A stretch of DNA of 64,000 nt from Brassica napus (lineage: Eukaryota > Streptophyta > Magnoliopsida > Brassicales > Brassicaceae). Under the pieces are notes generated by a model. The model ran no database searches and was not told where the DNA came from. It worked only from the letters and a program-made list of their open reading frames with translations. Below, piece by piece: positions 42,921 through 57,041 of this stretch. The DNA lies in the NCBI RefSeq assembly GCF_020379485.1, contig NC_063447.1:60687452-60751451 (forward strand), read 5' to 3'. The translations under genes were made by a program, and so were the position numbers. The first letter of the stretch is position 1. The number at the start of each line of letters is the position of its first letter.

Positions 42921-45900
42921 GGGTTAGGTAACACTAACACATACTGTAATAAATTAGTAAATAAGAGAAGATGATGAAGCTTCGTGTACATTTTATGAAG
43001 TATAGAATAGAATTGTTTATTTAAAGAATAGATGAGCAGACGCATAATATAAGAGTCGCGAACGCAAACTAGGGCCACGTTGAAGACTGCACCTTACGAG
43101 CCGCATTGTGTGACTCATTGTCTGTCATGTTATATCGATCCATTGTACAAGATCGAATATTATTAATTAACACTAACTTTTCAAATTGAATTATAGTCTC
43201 TCTACTTTTATACACGTCGAATATCTAAATGATTTTATTAATTAGTAACACATCACTAACGATATAAAGCTCAACATTTGTAATGTGGTAAATTGAACTT
43301 TTTCTTAAACATTTACCCAACGTTCAATCGTTTAACATATGGACTAATTGTGTGTTTTCTTAGTTTTCTTGTATTTTTTTGGTCAAAATATGAGAAATTT
43401 TAAGCAACAAAGTGGACTAAAAAAACTTATTCCATCTACTCATGACTTTATTTGGATTAGTTAGATTTACCTAAACGACATTAACTTTGTTTTGTTTTTG
43501 TTTTACTCATGAACTATATATTATTAATCTAAACCATAAATACAATTCATGAGTGAGTCCTACATCCAGTTGATAAAGCTTAAATATTATATGTTTTAAA
43601 AAGAAAGCATATTATATATGATCTTATGATACTGGAGTCGATTTAGCTATTAGATCTGTAAATGCACCACGAACTTTCTATACATTGAATCGTACGTTAG
43701 CAAAACATAGTCAACTTGTCGGTTCCTTTTTCTGCAATCGACGTTGTAATTTGGTTTGTTTAATAAAGATTCACGTTTAACTTATATAAGGAATACCAAC
43801 GTTTATACGAATAAAACAGTAGACGAGATTTTCAATTAAATGCGGCAAGCGGCATGTGTGGACATATGAAAGTCCACATTTGGTCTCCGCTGATTAATCA
43901 TCGCCATGATTTGCTCATTAAGTCAAACTAATTTACGTCCAAACATTAAAGCCATACCAAACCGATCCATGTTTACTTTGAATAACTATGAAAATAGTTG
44001 AACTTCAAAAATCTAAAACCAATATCAAAAGCCAAAACTGCTGAACATCTCTAATTTTAACGATGTTCGGCATATCTACCGACCTTGTAAGTTTGTAGGT
44101 GTAAATTTAAGGAGTTCTATAATTGGATCGGAATTGGAGGGAAAATCTTTGCCTAGTTGCTTGCACCGCAAACAACATAAGAATTTTTGATCGATCAGCT
44201 TCGAAAAACCTTCCCCTTCTGCATCCAGTGACGCAATATCATCCTGGAGGAAATGATCAACCGAGAGGAAAAAAGGTTTTGATGTTTTAAGTTATTCGAA
44301 TCCAATCATATAATTCAACTATAAACAAGCTTGAATTTTTCAGGGACTGCACTTGGTAACCACAAAGCCCATATGAAGTGGAAATAATTCCATGGTAGCC
44401 CCATAAGATATATAGTCCAGTTCAGTTCGGCCCATTACCTGGAGCCATGATTTTAGTTTGGAAATATAGTTTGTATTTTTTCAGTATTATGAAATTTAAT
44501 GTTGAAAACTGCTATAAGAAAAGCAAAAAGAAACTGCTATAAAATAAGAGGGACAGACCATGATCCAAAGGTCATGATATGTGTCCGATAAAGCGAGAGC
44601 TAAAGTCTCAATCAACATTACTGCCAAAGATATATTTGTGTGACATTTTTCTAATCACTTTCTTTATGAAAAAAAGGAATAGAAAAAGTTGTATAAAATG
44701 ATAGAAAATAAACAACAAAAAAAGTGGGGATAGCTTTGCTTCAACCTTCCACATGCCCCATTTGGTACACTACAAGATGGACAGCCGAGTTATGTCCTTT
44801 CACATTTCCTTTCATTTTTGTATTTCTTATATACTTTTTGAGAAAAGAGTATATTTCTTACATATTTATACATTTTTCAGTAACTGACATAAGCCTTTAC
44901 AACTAATATGAACGTTAACATTATATGAAAAGTATTATAAACTTACACTAAAATATATGCGAAGGAAAATAAGGGTTTCTGAATTCATTGGTCACCAAAG
45001 TTTCGCAAAACACTAAATAAATCGTACAGTTTGTTAGCTAAAGTTGGTGATTAATAATTATAATATAAAGTTTTTGGTGCGACATACCACAAATCCGTAA
45101 TGATGAGAGCATAAATCTCGCCTTAATCTTCGTTTTAAGAATCCGAAAGCAAAGTCATAAATTGCAGTTTCAAAAATGATTACGCAGAAAGTTTGTTTGA
45201 TAGGTAAAGCATTCATATGGTAATGACTTAGTTCTCACTGTAATCATTGGTTAACATTTTTTTTTGTTGTTAACTGATGAAACTTTGAAACAACGAATTT
45301 GACTTTTAAGAATAGCTTACTCTCCTTTCTTCACGAGTTTAAAGCAACGAGGTGTTTCCATCATTATGTCTTCTCTTTTTCTTCCTGCTCTTCTTATGAT
45401 TTGCCTGATACCTTTTAATACTAATCAGATAATAAAATGTACGGGAAATTCAGTGAAATATGAAGGAAGATTTAATCCCAATTACACTGACAAAAAACAT
45501 CAAAAGGCAAACCAAATGTTAAATAAAAAAACTGAGTTTACATTGTAAAACAATAATGAAAAAGAATGAAATGGAAAAAAAAATCCAAACAAAAACTTGA
45601 ATATGTAAAATAGTGACATAATTTATTTAAAACCCAATTTATACCGTTTAAAAAAAGCATTTAGAATATTAAAATCCGAATCAACTGTTTTTTTGGTAAT
45701 CAAATCAACTTTTTTTGCTAACTACTGTTCTCAGAAGTGACCTCTAAGATTGTTTTATATTAAGAGAAATTGACCAAATCCAAAAGAAGAAGTTCAACAT
45801 TTTCTTGGTACTATGAGTTGTGAAAATTCACACCAAAACTAAACACAGGGAACGTTTTAGGTTTATAATCGAATATGTTTTGGAATTAAGTATAGAGATT

Positions 45901-48069
45901 TGAGAAAATAAAACTTGCTATTGTCGTTATGAAATCAAAATAAAAGAATAGACGATGGGACGGGGGTGAGTGGTGGTGGTCGAGGTAGACAAAGTTGGGT
46001 CCTACAATTTGCCTAACCATAAGAGCCACTTTCCTTTTGTACCCACCCCGTGAGTGACCCCCCACACACTCTTTCTCGTTCTATTATATGAGTTCTCAAT
46101 CTTTTTGTTTGATCTTCAATACAATTCTGAAATTAAACCTATCATGTACAGGGAGTCGACATTACCAGCTATTCTACATTTTCTCTATGTTTTTTCTTTT
46201 AGCATTTGACTTAGAGAAATTGTAATAGATATATTAGTGCTTTAGTGCGGTGAAGATATGCTGAAGACCAGTTACACAAAAAAGATGCCGGAGACATTCT
46301 TCCACAACAACACTCAGCTAACACGATCAAAATAACAACCAAACCGGTTTAATGAATCATATTCCAGATTTGAGGATGACATAAATTCAGAATCAAATTT
46401 CAACATATCCCGAACTTTTAACAAATATGTAAATCATAAATCCAAACTTCATACATAGATGTGTCTTTGTTTAAATAAATATTCGAACCTCCAAAAAATG
46501 TTGTAGCATATTTTTCGATCTTATTTTATCACTTGACATAACTATATTATCATGGAACATTTGGTTTCATTCTTACTAGATAATATAACCATTAATACTA
46601 TTCAAAAAGACTTCAATATCGATGTTCGGGACGGACATTTGGGAAAACATGTCTTCTACCATGTTTTGACAAATCGTTTATCACATAGAGCATCTTACAA
46701 AAACATGGTTATGTGTAATTATTACTAATTTTTATAAATTCGGAAACCAATCATATCCATTCATATTAAGCACATAGCGTCTTATCGCAGGAGAATAATG
46801 ATCTTCCACACCGTATGATTCTTTAATCTATAGTAGTATTATATTCATGAATGTCAACAAAGTTGGTAACTTCAAACATCGATCGTGGTTAAAGTAATCA
46901 GCAAAACAGAACAGGAAAGTAGATTCCCAGTGAAAAAAGTGTTTGCTGCATGTCCAGCGTAGATGTTCAAAAACAAAAGAATAGAAAACATAGGCTATAA
47001 ATACTATCTACGAAATACGAATAGGAGAAATATTATAAACTGGAGATTTTCTTTTTAAGTGGAATGAATATAAAGTATAGGTTTGGTAAACCAATTTCCT
47101 TGTTCAATATAACTATCTATTTTCTGTTTGATTTTACGTCAGAAAAGGCATTATGTCGTGTATACATTTTTATAACAAGTTTTCATGCTGTGGATACGAC
47201 GTAAAAATCATTTCCACATTTGGATTTAAAATAAAATTTGGGGGAAAATAGTTTACCAAAAAAAAAAAAATTTGGGGTGAAAATCTTCATTTGCTATACA
47301 TTGGGATAATAAAAATATATCTGAAAGAAGGCAATCAAAAAGATTATAGATTAGAAAAAAAATATTTTACTTTTCTGGTATTGAAGACAGAATGGCTCAG
47401 AAAAACGTCAGAAGAAAAGAATTATCAAAACGTACACAGTACATTTTTTCTTTAATCTTTTTGAAAAATTCCTTTTTCACAAAAGTAAAAAAAAATGTGT
47501 CAGATATATTTATGCGCTTTCATCCATTCATTCATCACTTGCACAGTTGCACTGCCTCGTGAAAAAAATAAAAACTTTTATATCAGAAATCAATATAATA
47601 CTACTAGTAAATATTAAATAAATAAAAATAAGAAAATATATTCCCTCCTTTCCAAGTGCGTTTGCTTTGGTGGATTCTCTCTCCTCTCTCACTCTGTCTC
47701 TGAAGTGAGGATCTTTGTTTGGTTCTGCAATCATAATTTTCGTGATATATATTAAAAGAAAACACGAAATGCATTCTCTTCTCTCTGTGTACGCATAGAC
47801 CTTAACCCTATGATCAGTCTTTGCTCTCTGATGGATGTTTCCTTTCTCTCATCTCCCTAAAACACATGGGCTTTGCTCTCTCTGTCTTGTCTCTAAACCA
47901 CACTCAAAAGCACTTCTTTTTCTTACAAATCTGACATGGGTTTTGTCCGAAAACAGCTAAAAACAGTTCCTTTGACTCCAAAACCAAACCTTTAATGGCG
48001 AAAAGATCAAAACTTTTCCTTTGTGTGTTTCTCTGAAGAAGAGTGTGTGATTGATTTTAATTCTAAAAA
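42921..48069. other. Long intergenic region upstream of the LRR receptor gene
   Basis: About 5 kb of AT-rich DNA with no recognisable gene or terminal-repeat element. One 60-aa frame (45366-45548) starts with a signal-peptide-like sequence but lacks other support. From about 47650 onward the plus strand becomes CT-rich and is probably the promoter and 5' UTR of the receptor gene. Confidence 0.45.
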
Positions 48070-50959
48070 ATGGCGTTCTGGTTCTTGCCAGCTCTTCTGA
48101 TTGTTGGGTTCTTATCAAAATCTAATCTTATCGAAGCTCAGCTAAGCGATGAAGCCGCATTGTTAGCTATTCACAGAGAGCTTAGTGTCCCAGGATGGAG
48201 TGACAACGGCACAGACTATTGTAATTGGGTTAGGCTCAAGTGCGGTGGTGCCAACAACTCGTTCGTCGAAATGCTTGACCTCTCAGGGCTTCATCTCAAA
48301 GGTAACGCCACTCTAATCTCTGACCTTACGAGGTTAAAGCATCTAGATCTCTCCGGTAACAGCTTCACCGGACCAGTTCCTGCCTCCTTTGGCGACTTGT
48401 CTGAGCTTCAGTTTCTTGATTTGTCTTTAAACCGTTTTGTCGGAAGAATCCCAGTTGAGTTTGGTAGCCTTAGAGGTCTTAAGTCACTCAACGTCTCTAA
48501 TAACTTGCTTGTGGGAGAGATACCTGATGAGCTTATGATGTTAGAGAGGCTAGAGGAGTTTCAAGTCTCTGGAAACGGTTTAAACGGTTCTATACCTCAA
48601 TGGATAGGGAATTTGAGTAACCTTAGAGTGTTTACAGCTTATGAGAATGAGTTGGTTGGGGAGATACCTAAAGGGTTAGGTTTGGTTTCTGAGCTGGAGC
48701 TGTTGAATCTTCACTCAAACAAGCTTGAAGGGAAGATTCCAAAGGAGGTTTTTGAGAAAGGGAAGCTGAAAGTTTTGGTCTTGACACAGAATAGATTCTC
48801 CGGTGAGATCCCCGAAGAGGTGGGAATCTGCAGTGACCTCTCCAGCGTTAGAATTGGGAACAACGAGCTTGTGGGAGCCATTCCGAGGGCTATTGGTAAC
48901 GTTAGTGGACTTACTTACTTCGAAGCAGATAATAACAGTCTCTCAGGTGAGATTGTTGCAGAGTTCTCAAAGTGTTCTAACCTCACTCTGCTGAATCTAG
49001 CAGCTAATGGGTTTGCTGGAGCCATCCCAGCAGAGCTTGGTCAGCTCATGAATCTTCAAGAGCTGATTCTCTCTGGTAATAGTCTCTTTGGTGAAGTCCC
49101 TAAATCGTTTCTTGGGTTAGGAAACCTCAACAAGCTTGATTTGAGCAACAACAGACTCAACGGCACTATCCCTAAGGAGCTTTGCAGCATGCCTAGGCTT
49201 CAGTATCTGCTTCTTGATCAAAACTCCATAAGAGGAGAGGTCCCACATGAGATTGGAAACTGTGTGAAGCTGCTTGAGCTTCAGCTGGGTCGAAACTACT
49301 TGACTGGAACCATTCCTCCTGAGATTGGTCGGTTGAGGAGTCTGCAGATAGCGCTTAACTTGAGTTTCAACCATCTTCATGGATCATTGCCTTCAGAGCT
49401 AGGAAGGCTTGACAAGCTTGTGTCATTGGATGTGTCCAACAATATGCTTACAGGCTCCATACCGCAACAGCTAAAAGGTATGATGAGTTTGTTTGAGGTT
49501 AATTTCTCAAACAACCTCTTGAGCGGACCAGTTCCAGTCTTTGTCCCCTTTCAAAAGTCTCCAAACTCGAGCTTTTCGGGGAACAAAGAGCTTTGTGGAT
49601 CGCCGTTGAGCTCTTCCTGTGGATATTCTATTGAGCATTTGAGGTACAATCACAGAGTCTCCTACAGGGTTGTGCTTGCAGTGATTGGTTCAGGTGTTGC
49701 CGTCTTTGTCTCAGTCTCCGTGGTGGTTCTTCTCTTCATGATGAGGGAGAAACAAGAGAAAGCAGCGGCGAAAAACATCGATGTTGAAGAAAACGTCGAG
49801 GATGAGCAGCCGGAGATTATAGCTGGAAACGTCTTCCTTGAGAATCTCAAGCAAGGGATTGATCTTGATGCAGTTGTGAAAGCAACGATGAAGGAGACAA
49901 ACAAACTCAGCACTGGAACTTTCAGTTCGGTTTATAAAGCCGTTATGCCTTCAGGGATGGTTCTCTCTGTGAAGAAGCTCAAGTCTATGGACAGAGCCAT
50001 AACTAATCATCAAAACAAAATGATCAGAGAACTTGAAAGACTCAGCAAACTTTGCCATGACCATTTGGTTACACCGATTGGGTTTGTTATATATGAAGAT
50101 GTTGCTCTCTTGTTGCATCAGCATTTGCCTAATGGTAACTTAGCTCAGCTGATTCATGAGTCTGCTAAGAAGCCAGAGTACCAACCTGACTGGCCGATGA
50201 GGCTGTCGATCGCCGTTGGAGTAGCTGAAGGCTTAGCGTTTCTTCACCATGTCGCTATTATTCACCTTGATGTTTCCTCTAGCAATGTGTTGCTAGACTC
50301 TGGTTATAAACCAGTGCTTGGGGAAATCGAAATTTCGAAGCTTTTGGATCCGTCCAGAGGGACAGCGAGTATTAGCTCAGTTGCTGGCTCCTTTGGCTAC
50401 ATTCCTCCAGGTATAGTAAACTTTATACCAATGTTTGAGAAATCGCTAAGCTGCTGCTGTTAGGTGCTTTATATGAGATTATTGACGGTCTTGAAAAATC
50501 GTTTAGTTAAGATCGGATTTGCCGCGTAGACACCACCTAGACCGATTTTTAGAACTCTGGTTTTTACTTTTTTAGTACTAATAACTTTCATAAAATTCAA
50601 CATATTTTTCTTGTTTTTTTTTGTCCTCAGAGTATGCATACACAATGCAAGTGACTGCACCAGGGAATGTATACAGCTACGGAGTGGTGTTGCTAGAGAT
50701 TCTAACCTCAAGAGCGCCGGTGGAGGAAGAGTTTGGTGAAGGAGTAGATTTGGTGAAATGGGTCCACGGAGCTTCAGGGAGAGGAGAGACACCTGAACAG
50801 ATACTTGATGCCAAGCTTAGCACTGTTTCCTTTGCTTGGAGGAGGGAGATGCTTGCAGCTCTGAAAGTTGCATTGCTTTGCACAGACATCACACCTGCAA
50901 AAAGGCCAAAGATGAAGAAAGTAGTTGAAATGCTTCAAGAGGTTAAGCTAAGCAAATGA
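48070..50959 (+). CDS. PXC3: LRR receptor-like kinase, probable pseudokinase (PXC3-like)
   Basis: Two exons, 48070-50410 and 50631-50959, giving 889 aa. A signal peptide (MAFWFLPALLIVGFLSKSNL) is followed by an LRR N-cap with DYCNWVRLKCGG. About 16-17 plant-type LRRs (consensus LxGxIP) run to roughly residue 500, a transmembrane helix lies at about 532-557 (VVLAVIGSGVAVFVSVSVVV), and a kinase-like domain covers about 610-880. Lysine of subdomain II is kept (VLSVKKLK), but the catalytic loop reads IIHLDVSSSNVLL (HLD for HRD) and the DFG position reads GEIE, so metal coordination should be lost. The Gly-rich loop is reduced (GTFSSV). This agrees with At2g41820, described in Arabidopsis as PXC3 of the PXY-correlated group. 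The intron within the kinase domain is a common RLK position. Confidence 0.95.
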
Positions 50960-51372
50960 GAGAGTGAATATAATGATGCATAGTTCCCTTTGTTACATTT
51001 CCTATTTGTTAGCTTCTCTTATGGGTATTAAATAGTCTTATGATGAACTGCAATCTTTATTTGCTTATCTAATTGCACAAATTAGTAATTGGATCGTAGA
51101 AGAGTTCAATGTACATAATGCTCAAACCTTTCAATAGTCTTTCTTGTAGAATCAAATAAATCTTAAAATTACAAAACCATATGAACACCAGATGGCCTCT
51201 TTGTACTTTATACACATCACACCAAGAAGAAACAAATAAATTGGATAAAGAATTAAGTGAAAAAGGAACAGAGAACCTCTACGAGACCATGCTCTCTGTA
51301 TGAAGAAACTAAAAAATGCAACTCAGAGACTTAGAAACCAAAGCGACTCATGGTTTGGTTCTTCCCATATGA
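50960..51372. other. Convergent 3' ends of the receptor and EFR3-type genes
   Basis: About 410 bp separate the receptor stop from the stop of the minus-strand EFR3-type gene. The two 3' UTRs presumably meet here. Nothing else is seen. Confidence 0.5.
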
Positions 51373-54300
51373 TCAACACCCAGCAGCTTTAAGGAAGTTG
51401 TCGTAAGGGCTCGAGGCTGGTAGTTTATATGCTTCTGTGTTATCTTGGAGTTCTGAATAGCACTGTGTCTGAATAGTTCTAATTGGTGTTCTTGGCGACT
51501 TCATTCTCAATGGTGTTCTTGGCGATTTCATGTCAAAGTCCTTCCCCAGTAGAGGGACTTCAACCTAAACAAGTTTTTTTAGTACTCATCAATACAAAAA
51601 TGATGATTAGAGAGTTGGCTTGGATTAGTTTCAAGACCATAAAGGCGTATACCTCGGTGTCAAATGCGGAATTGATCATAGGATGGAACGTTGCGATCTT
51701 ATTCTCTTCATCATGCTGTCGTGGAGAGCTGTTAACAGAACTCTCATGTCGTAGCTGAGAATTCAAAAGACTCGAGATCTTCTGCTGTTTTCCCATTAGC
51801 AGATTCTCGCAATGAAGCGTCATTTCTTTGTATGATGCATCTGCTGCAGTGTGGAAGGAGATTCTACCCACTTGACGTGTTGTCTCTACAACCTTTCAAC
51901 AAAACAAAACAAAAACGAGTATAGTTAGTATTAAGGTGATGACTTTGTAATCTAATTTCTCGAACTTACAGATTCTAGAATTTGATTGACGGTCAGGAGG
52001 TCTGGGATCTCAGCAACTGTTACAGGATTGTTCTTTGCAACGGTTTCAATGCCATCTCCAAAGTCTTGATCCTCGTGAGAGAAGAGTGCCGCATCCTGAA
52101 GATAATATACCAAGGTTCAACACAATGTTCATCTCAAGTGGTATGAGAAGCAGAAGAGCTAGTAAGTACCTTTTGGGGTTTAACATCTCCGAAGTCAGTC
52201 TGAAATGATTTCTGGGTTTCTTCTACAAAGCGGGTTCCGAGTGGACATGCATCGTCCGGCATGAACTCAGTGAGCAGCTGCTCCCGCATTTTGTCCATTT
52301 CAGACTGAAAAATAGTTTACTTTGGTTACTAACTGATTTAGAGCGGTTTTGTGGAGAGATGGTGATGGTAAATAGGCTTACATTGCACATATCTTCTAAG
52401 CTTTTGACAATTTCATAGACAAGGGTTCCTCTGCTGTGTTCAGTGGAGATTGATATGTTTGAAAGAGTATCTAAAGCTGAAGCATCATCTTCTTGGCATC
52501 CATACGCAGCTGTCGGCAGCTGATCTGTACTTACGGCCTTCAACTTGTGATCTTCAACCAAGCTCAAGAATGGGTCAATCTATATTAAGTAGACGAGGAA
52601 GTTAAAGCAAAGTGGAAAATAATTTATGTGTCATGCCATAGATTTTAGGACCATAAGAATATAGAGACATAAATATTAAGGAGTGGCAACGTTTTCATCA
52701 CAATGATCAAACGTACCGTTGGTCCCTGAAGTGCTACTTTTGTGAAATCAGCCAGAGGAAAAAGATTGAATGCCTTTGCGGAAAACAGAACCATTGATGC
52801 AGCTAGAGTGAAGAGTGACCTTCGTCGCGATGGAGGAAGTGGTCCTGTAAATATAAGGAATAATTGACTAACATTCCAAAAGATCTGAAGTAGAGTTTCA
52901 AAGTAACACAATAGCTTTTAAGAGGATTTTCAAACACAGCTCCCTCCATACACGTATATTTACTCCAGTATATATCTAGTAAATTCAAAGAAACCAAGAA
53001 CTTGTTCTTTTCCTCTAAACTATGAGACTACATCATAGTTTAGGAGCAAAGGAAAAAGGATCAAAAACATGTGGAAGCTTACCTCCTTCCATTAAAGAAA
53101 TATCTCGCAAGGAAAGTGCCATTTGGAAACTCCGAATCAAAGCGTCGTGACTTGAATTCTGAAAATAAGAATTTTGTGATATGTTTAACAGAGAAGTGTA
53201 AGCAAATAACATAAGAGATCTAATCAGATTTAAAACACTCAAATGCAGAGGTCAATTGTAGATATAAAATAACATTTTACCTTAACACGAGAGAACAACA
53301 ATACAAGACTGTAGGTGTTAGCAATCGCCTCATAATTATCTGGTGTATTTGCAGGAGATATGGACTGCGCCCAGATTGATGATAGCAAAAGACCTATCTG
53401 GTGACTACTTAGCCTTATATAAACAGCATCCTGATGAGAAAATAAGATGACAAATTAGAGACTGACTGACCCAAGGTGTACCTAAGAACAATAAGCATAA
53501 ATCAAGAGGTAAGATTTTTCACACACACAAACAAAGTTGGAAGAATGTACCAGATCAGAGTTTAAGTGAGCCACAGAGTTATCTGCTACTGAGGCCACTG
53601 GTTGATTCCAAGAGCTGTATGCTTGACTGTATGAAGCTTCCAATTTGTCAAGGATTGTCCCCCTATTGTTTCCAGGTTCTTCCTCAGGCATTTCGTTTTG
53701 GCTCTGATCACAAGTTAGAATTGACGAGAATTTATCCTTCCTCAGCTTCTCGAAAAGGGCTGCTGAGGAGGAAAAGACAGACGCGGTCCTTGAAAGGGAA
53801 CGAGGAAGACCCATTCCTTTCTGAAGGTCAGTAGTGGTTGAGGAAGCACGAGGGCAGACCGAGGTTGGTACCAGCACTACAGAAAATATACGGTGGGCGC
53901 CAATCCGTGTTTTATGATCTGGATGGACCATAGCTTGAAGTAACTGATGGAATAAGGCCTCTGGAAAAGCCTGCGACAAAAAAGTATTAAAATCAGAACT
54001 AATATATCTATCAATGACCAGAGGAAAAATAATACTAGATGTTATTGAGAGGTTGCCTTGTTTTGATAAGACAGATTTGGTATAGAGGCAATAATTTGAG
54101 CCGAGCGAAAAACAGCAGCGATTGTGGTTCTTGCCACATCTGTGACAGCTGAGATATTCTCCAACATCATTGCCATAGCATCCAGAATTGGGCCAGCATC
54201 TCCGACCTTATAAAATTGATAGATCAGCCTCAGTATATATTGAAGAGAGAGAAGAAGATACAATATTCACTCTATAATTATATACCTTTTTGGTCAGTTG

Positions 54301-57041
54301 GACGAGGCACTTATCGAGAGCTACGGTGACCAATCTGTTAGAGTTTGCTACTTCAGGTCCCAGATTTGCTTCATCTAGAGAAGAATGCATGCATTTTCTC
54401 AGATGCCTCATGATATCACTTATTGCGCTGACTATTGCTGCGGAGTGTTCAACTTTTGCATTTTCAGCAAGGGAGGTGGTAACCTCTAAAATATTGAGCT
54501 GCATGCTTGGCTGCTTAAGCACACTTTTATGATCAAGGTGTTTAATTAACATGGACAGTAGAAAGTGTGTTCTCTGCCCTGCAAGATTGCAGAACTATTT
54601 CAGAGCACTGATCATGCGTGAAGGGCTAAATGAAAATTATTGAGAGCGTAATACCAGATATTTCCATTAAATATTGCAGATCTCTTAAAACAGGGAATGC
54701 AATCGAATTTTCCGTCGACCATAGATACCCCTCGTCAAAGTAACGGAACAAAGACTCGAGTATACGTCTCATGGTTGTGGCCTCTTCACCTAGCTTGGCC
54801 ATGTTGTGTAGGCAAACCTTGGACCAAAAGCTAGGGTCCAAGGAATCTTCCCTGAAAAAATGAAAAATACATTGAAGAGAGGGAAAGAACCAAAAAGAGC
54901 ATACGTAAAAAGAACTGACGAGAGAAGTAATTACATTTTCACATTTAGTTCACCCTTTTCATTCACAACCGTTCTCCAAGAAGGAACATTTATATGGTAA
55001 TCTGCATGAGCTACATGACCTTCATTTTTCAAGACTTCATCCACCCATTTTCTGCCACTATCAGAAGGATTTGTTAATTTTTTGGGGTGTCCATAATTTT
55101 CGATGACTCCTGAGACAACCTGCCATGCAAGTATTAAATTGATCAGTTAACAGATATTAACATGTGCTATCTAAAATTTGCCAAATAGAAAATTCTACCA
55201 ATGCGATCCAACTCCCCAGTTCTACATAAATTAACAGTTGGCCAAACTTAACTGCTAGATTATTATGGCATTTTAACCTTCGGCCAAGGAATTTGGAAAG
55301 CAAAACCAACAAGTTTTCCCTCCGTTTTCTATCGTTAGATACAAGAAATCAACTAAGTTCGAAGCAGGAAAGCAGATCAGATATATAGGACCCGTAAACC
55401 CAAAAATATTTGTCAAAAACAAAAGAAACTAGTGCCTGACCCTGAGATCTACTTACATTGTCGAAGTCGCTAGGAATATGAGAGTATTCACCCATCAGCC
55501 AAATCTAGAAATAGATAAAGACCAGAATGCATTAGAAGATACTTGTAAACTTACAATTTATAAGAATGGAATCTAGAGAGACATAACAGCATAACCGAAT
55601 TACCATTGCTGAAAGGGCTTGAAGTCCTGCTGCACGCAAGCTCCGCGACCTGTCATCATCCCCACCTTCCTGTGCTAATTGGCACAGCTTTGGGAGAAAG
55701 CCTTCTAAGTTAAATAGGGAACTGCCGTCCTTCTGCAAAATTTTGCTAGCATAAATCAATCATGTTATATCATTATTTCTTATGTCCTTAACTATTTTAT
55801 CTGAAAGCACCCTGGCATGTGGCTACAAGAGAATTCTATCAAGCATGTAAGAAGCTGACCTGATTATTTACAAATTCGAAAAGAGACTGGCATCCAACAA
55901 TTTGCATTTCATCTTGTCGAGTTTGATCCAAAAGAGCTTGCACTGTCCTTAGAAAACCACTGGAATAAAGAGGCCTGGAAAAAAGAAAAATGGCAATTAA
56001 TCAAGTAACCTAAACATGCTGAAATACTCCTGCTGTCATGATAAGTTTCTTGAGTTCATATGTTAAACCACAGAAGATCTTGGACACAAGATAAAATATG
56101 AGGTGTTTTGTAAAGAAAACTAAAGAAGGATGACCTCACATTTGCTCCTTACAAGTGACCAGAAGCTTTCTGTATATGCACATGACTATCTTCGCCGACT
56201 GAAAATTCTCATTCCTCAATTCCTTGTAACATCTTTGTTCGAGAGATTCTGATATCTGAAAAAAACGTATATTAAACAACAGAGAAGTACAATTTAGGAG
56301 AAAAGCGATATAAACTACATCACTTTAATGAGTAATCTGACTTAAACCTATAAACTGACCAAAACCATAAGTAGGAGTTGCTAAAATCCATACTAAAGTT
56401 ACTAACAAAAAGTTTTTCACATATGTAAATGTGCCTAGACTTGGCGTTGGAAAAAAATTGTACCTTTGGCATACGCACGGCATTCTTTGCAGCGTACTCA
56501 CATAGCTTTCCAATCTTCCGGTCATTTGGGCCTTCCTCCTATCAGAAATGGTAACCAGTGAGAAGTTACTAAACCAAACACACCAAGAGGTAAACCTCCC
56601 GTTTCCTATTATAGTAACACAGTACATAATGTCTCATCCACTAGAGACAGTTACTCATAGCGACATGAAATGAAGATCGACAAGCTCACATAGAAAAGAG
56701 AGAAGCATGCACGATTAGAAACACAGATTAACAATTTCATCATAGAAAATGTTACTTCAGCCACAAAGTGCCTAATTTAACAACTATGAGGATGACAATG
56801 CAAGTCAAAGCTAGTAACTAATGAATTTGGAGAACAATAAGCAAACAACAAGTGAACAAAAGTCTAATACTAGAAGAGTGTGTAAATGACCAACCTGATT
56901 GCGAGGGAAGATATCAGAAATGAGCTTCTTGTACCTCTTCACAGGCTGCCTAGACCTAGCACGAAACGCAGGGCAGAGAATGCAAAGGCTACCACACACA
57001 GGCAAAACTTGCCTCGAGATCACCCCCGACACTGCACTCAT
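51373..57041 (-). CDS. Plant EFR3-like protein (EFOP family), ARM-repeat scaffold
   Basis: Nineteen exons close in frame to about 1039 aa: 57041-56895, 56538-56464, 56255-56140, 55974-55860, 55732-55604, 55504-55457, 55119-54935, 54851-54655, 54578-54286, 54206-54057, 53970-53551, 53430-53281, 53158-53083, 52844-52717, 52579-52382, 52304-52170, 52095-51970, 51892-51653 and 51564-51373. The N-terminus MSAVSGVISRQVLPVCGSLC, then ILCPAFRARSRQPVKRYKKL, has clustered Cys residues suited to S-acylation next to a basic patch, as in EFR3 proteins. A helical-repeat body follows. EFR3 proteins tether the PI4-kinase alpha complex to the plasma membrane; in rice a relative affects leaf rolling. It matches At2g41830. 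The exon 10-11 intron uses a GC donor. The membrane role is inferred from the family. Confidence 0.9.
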
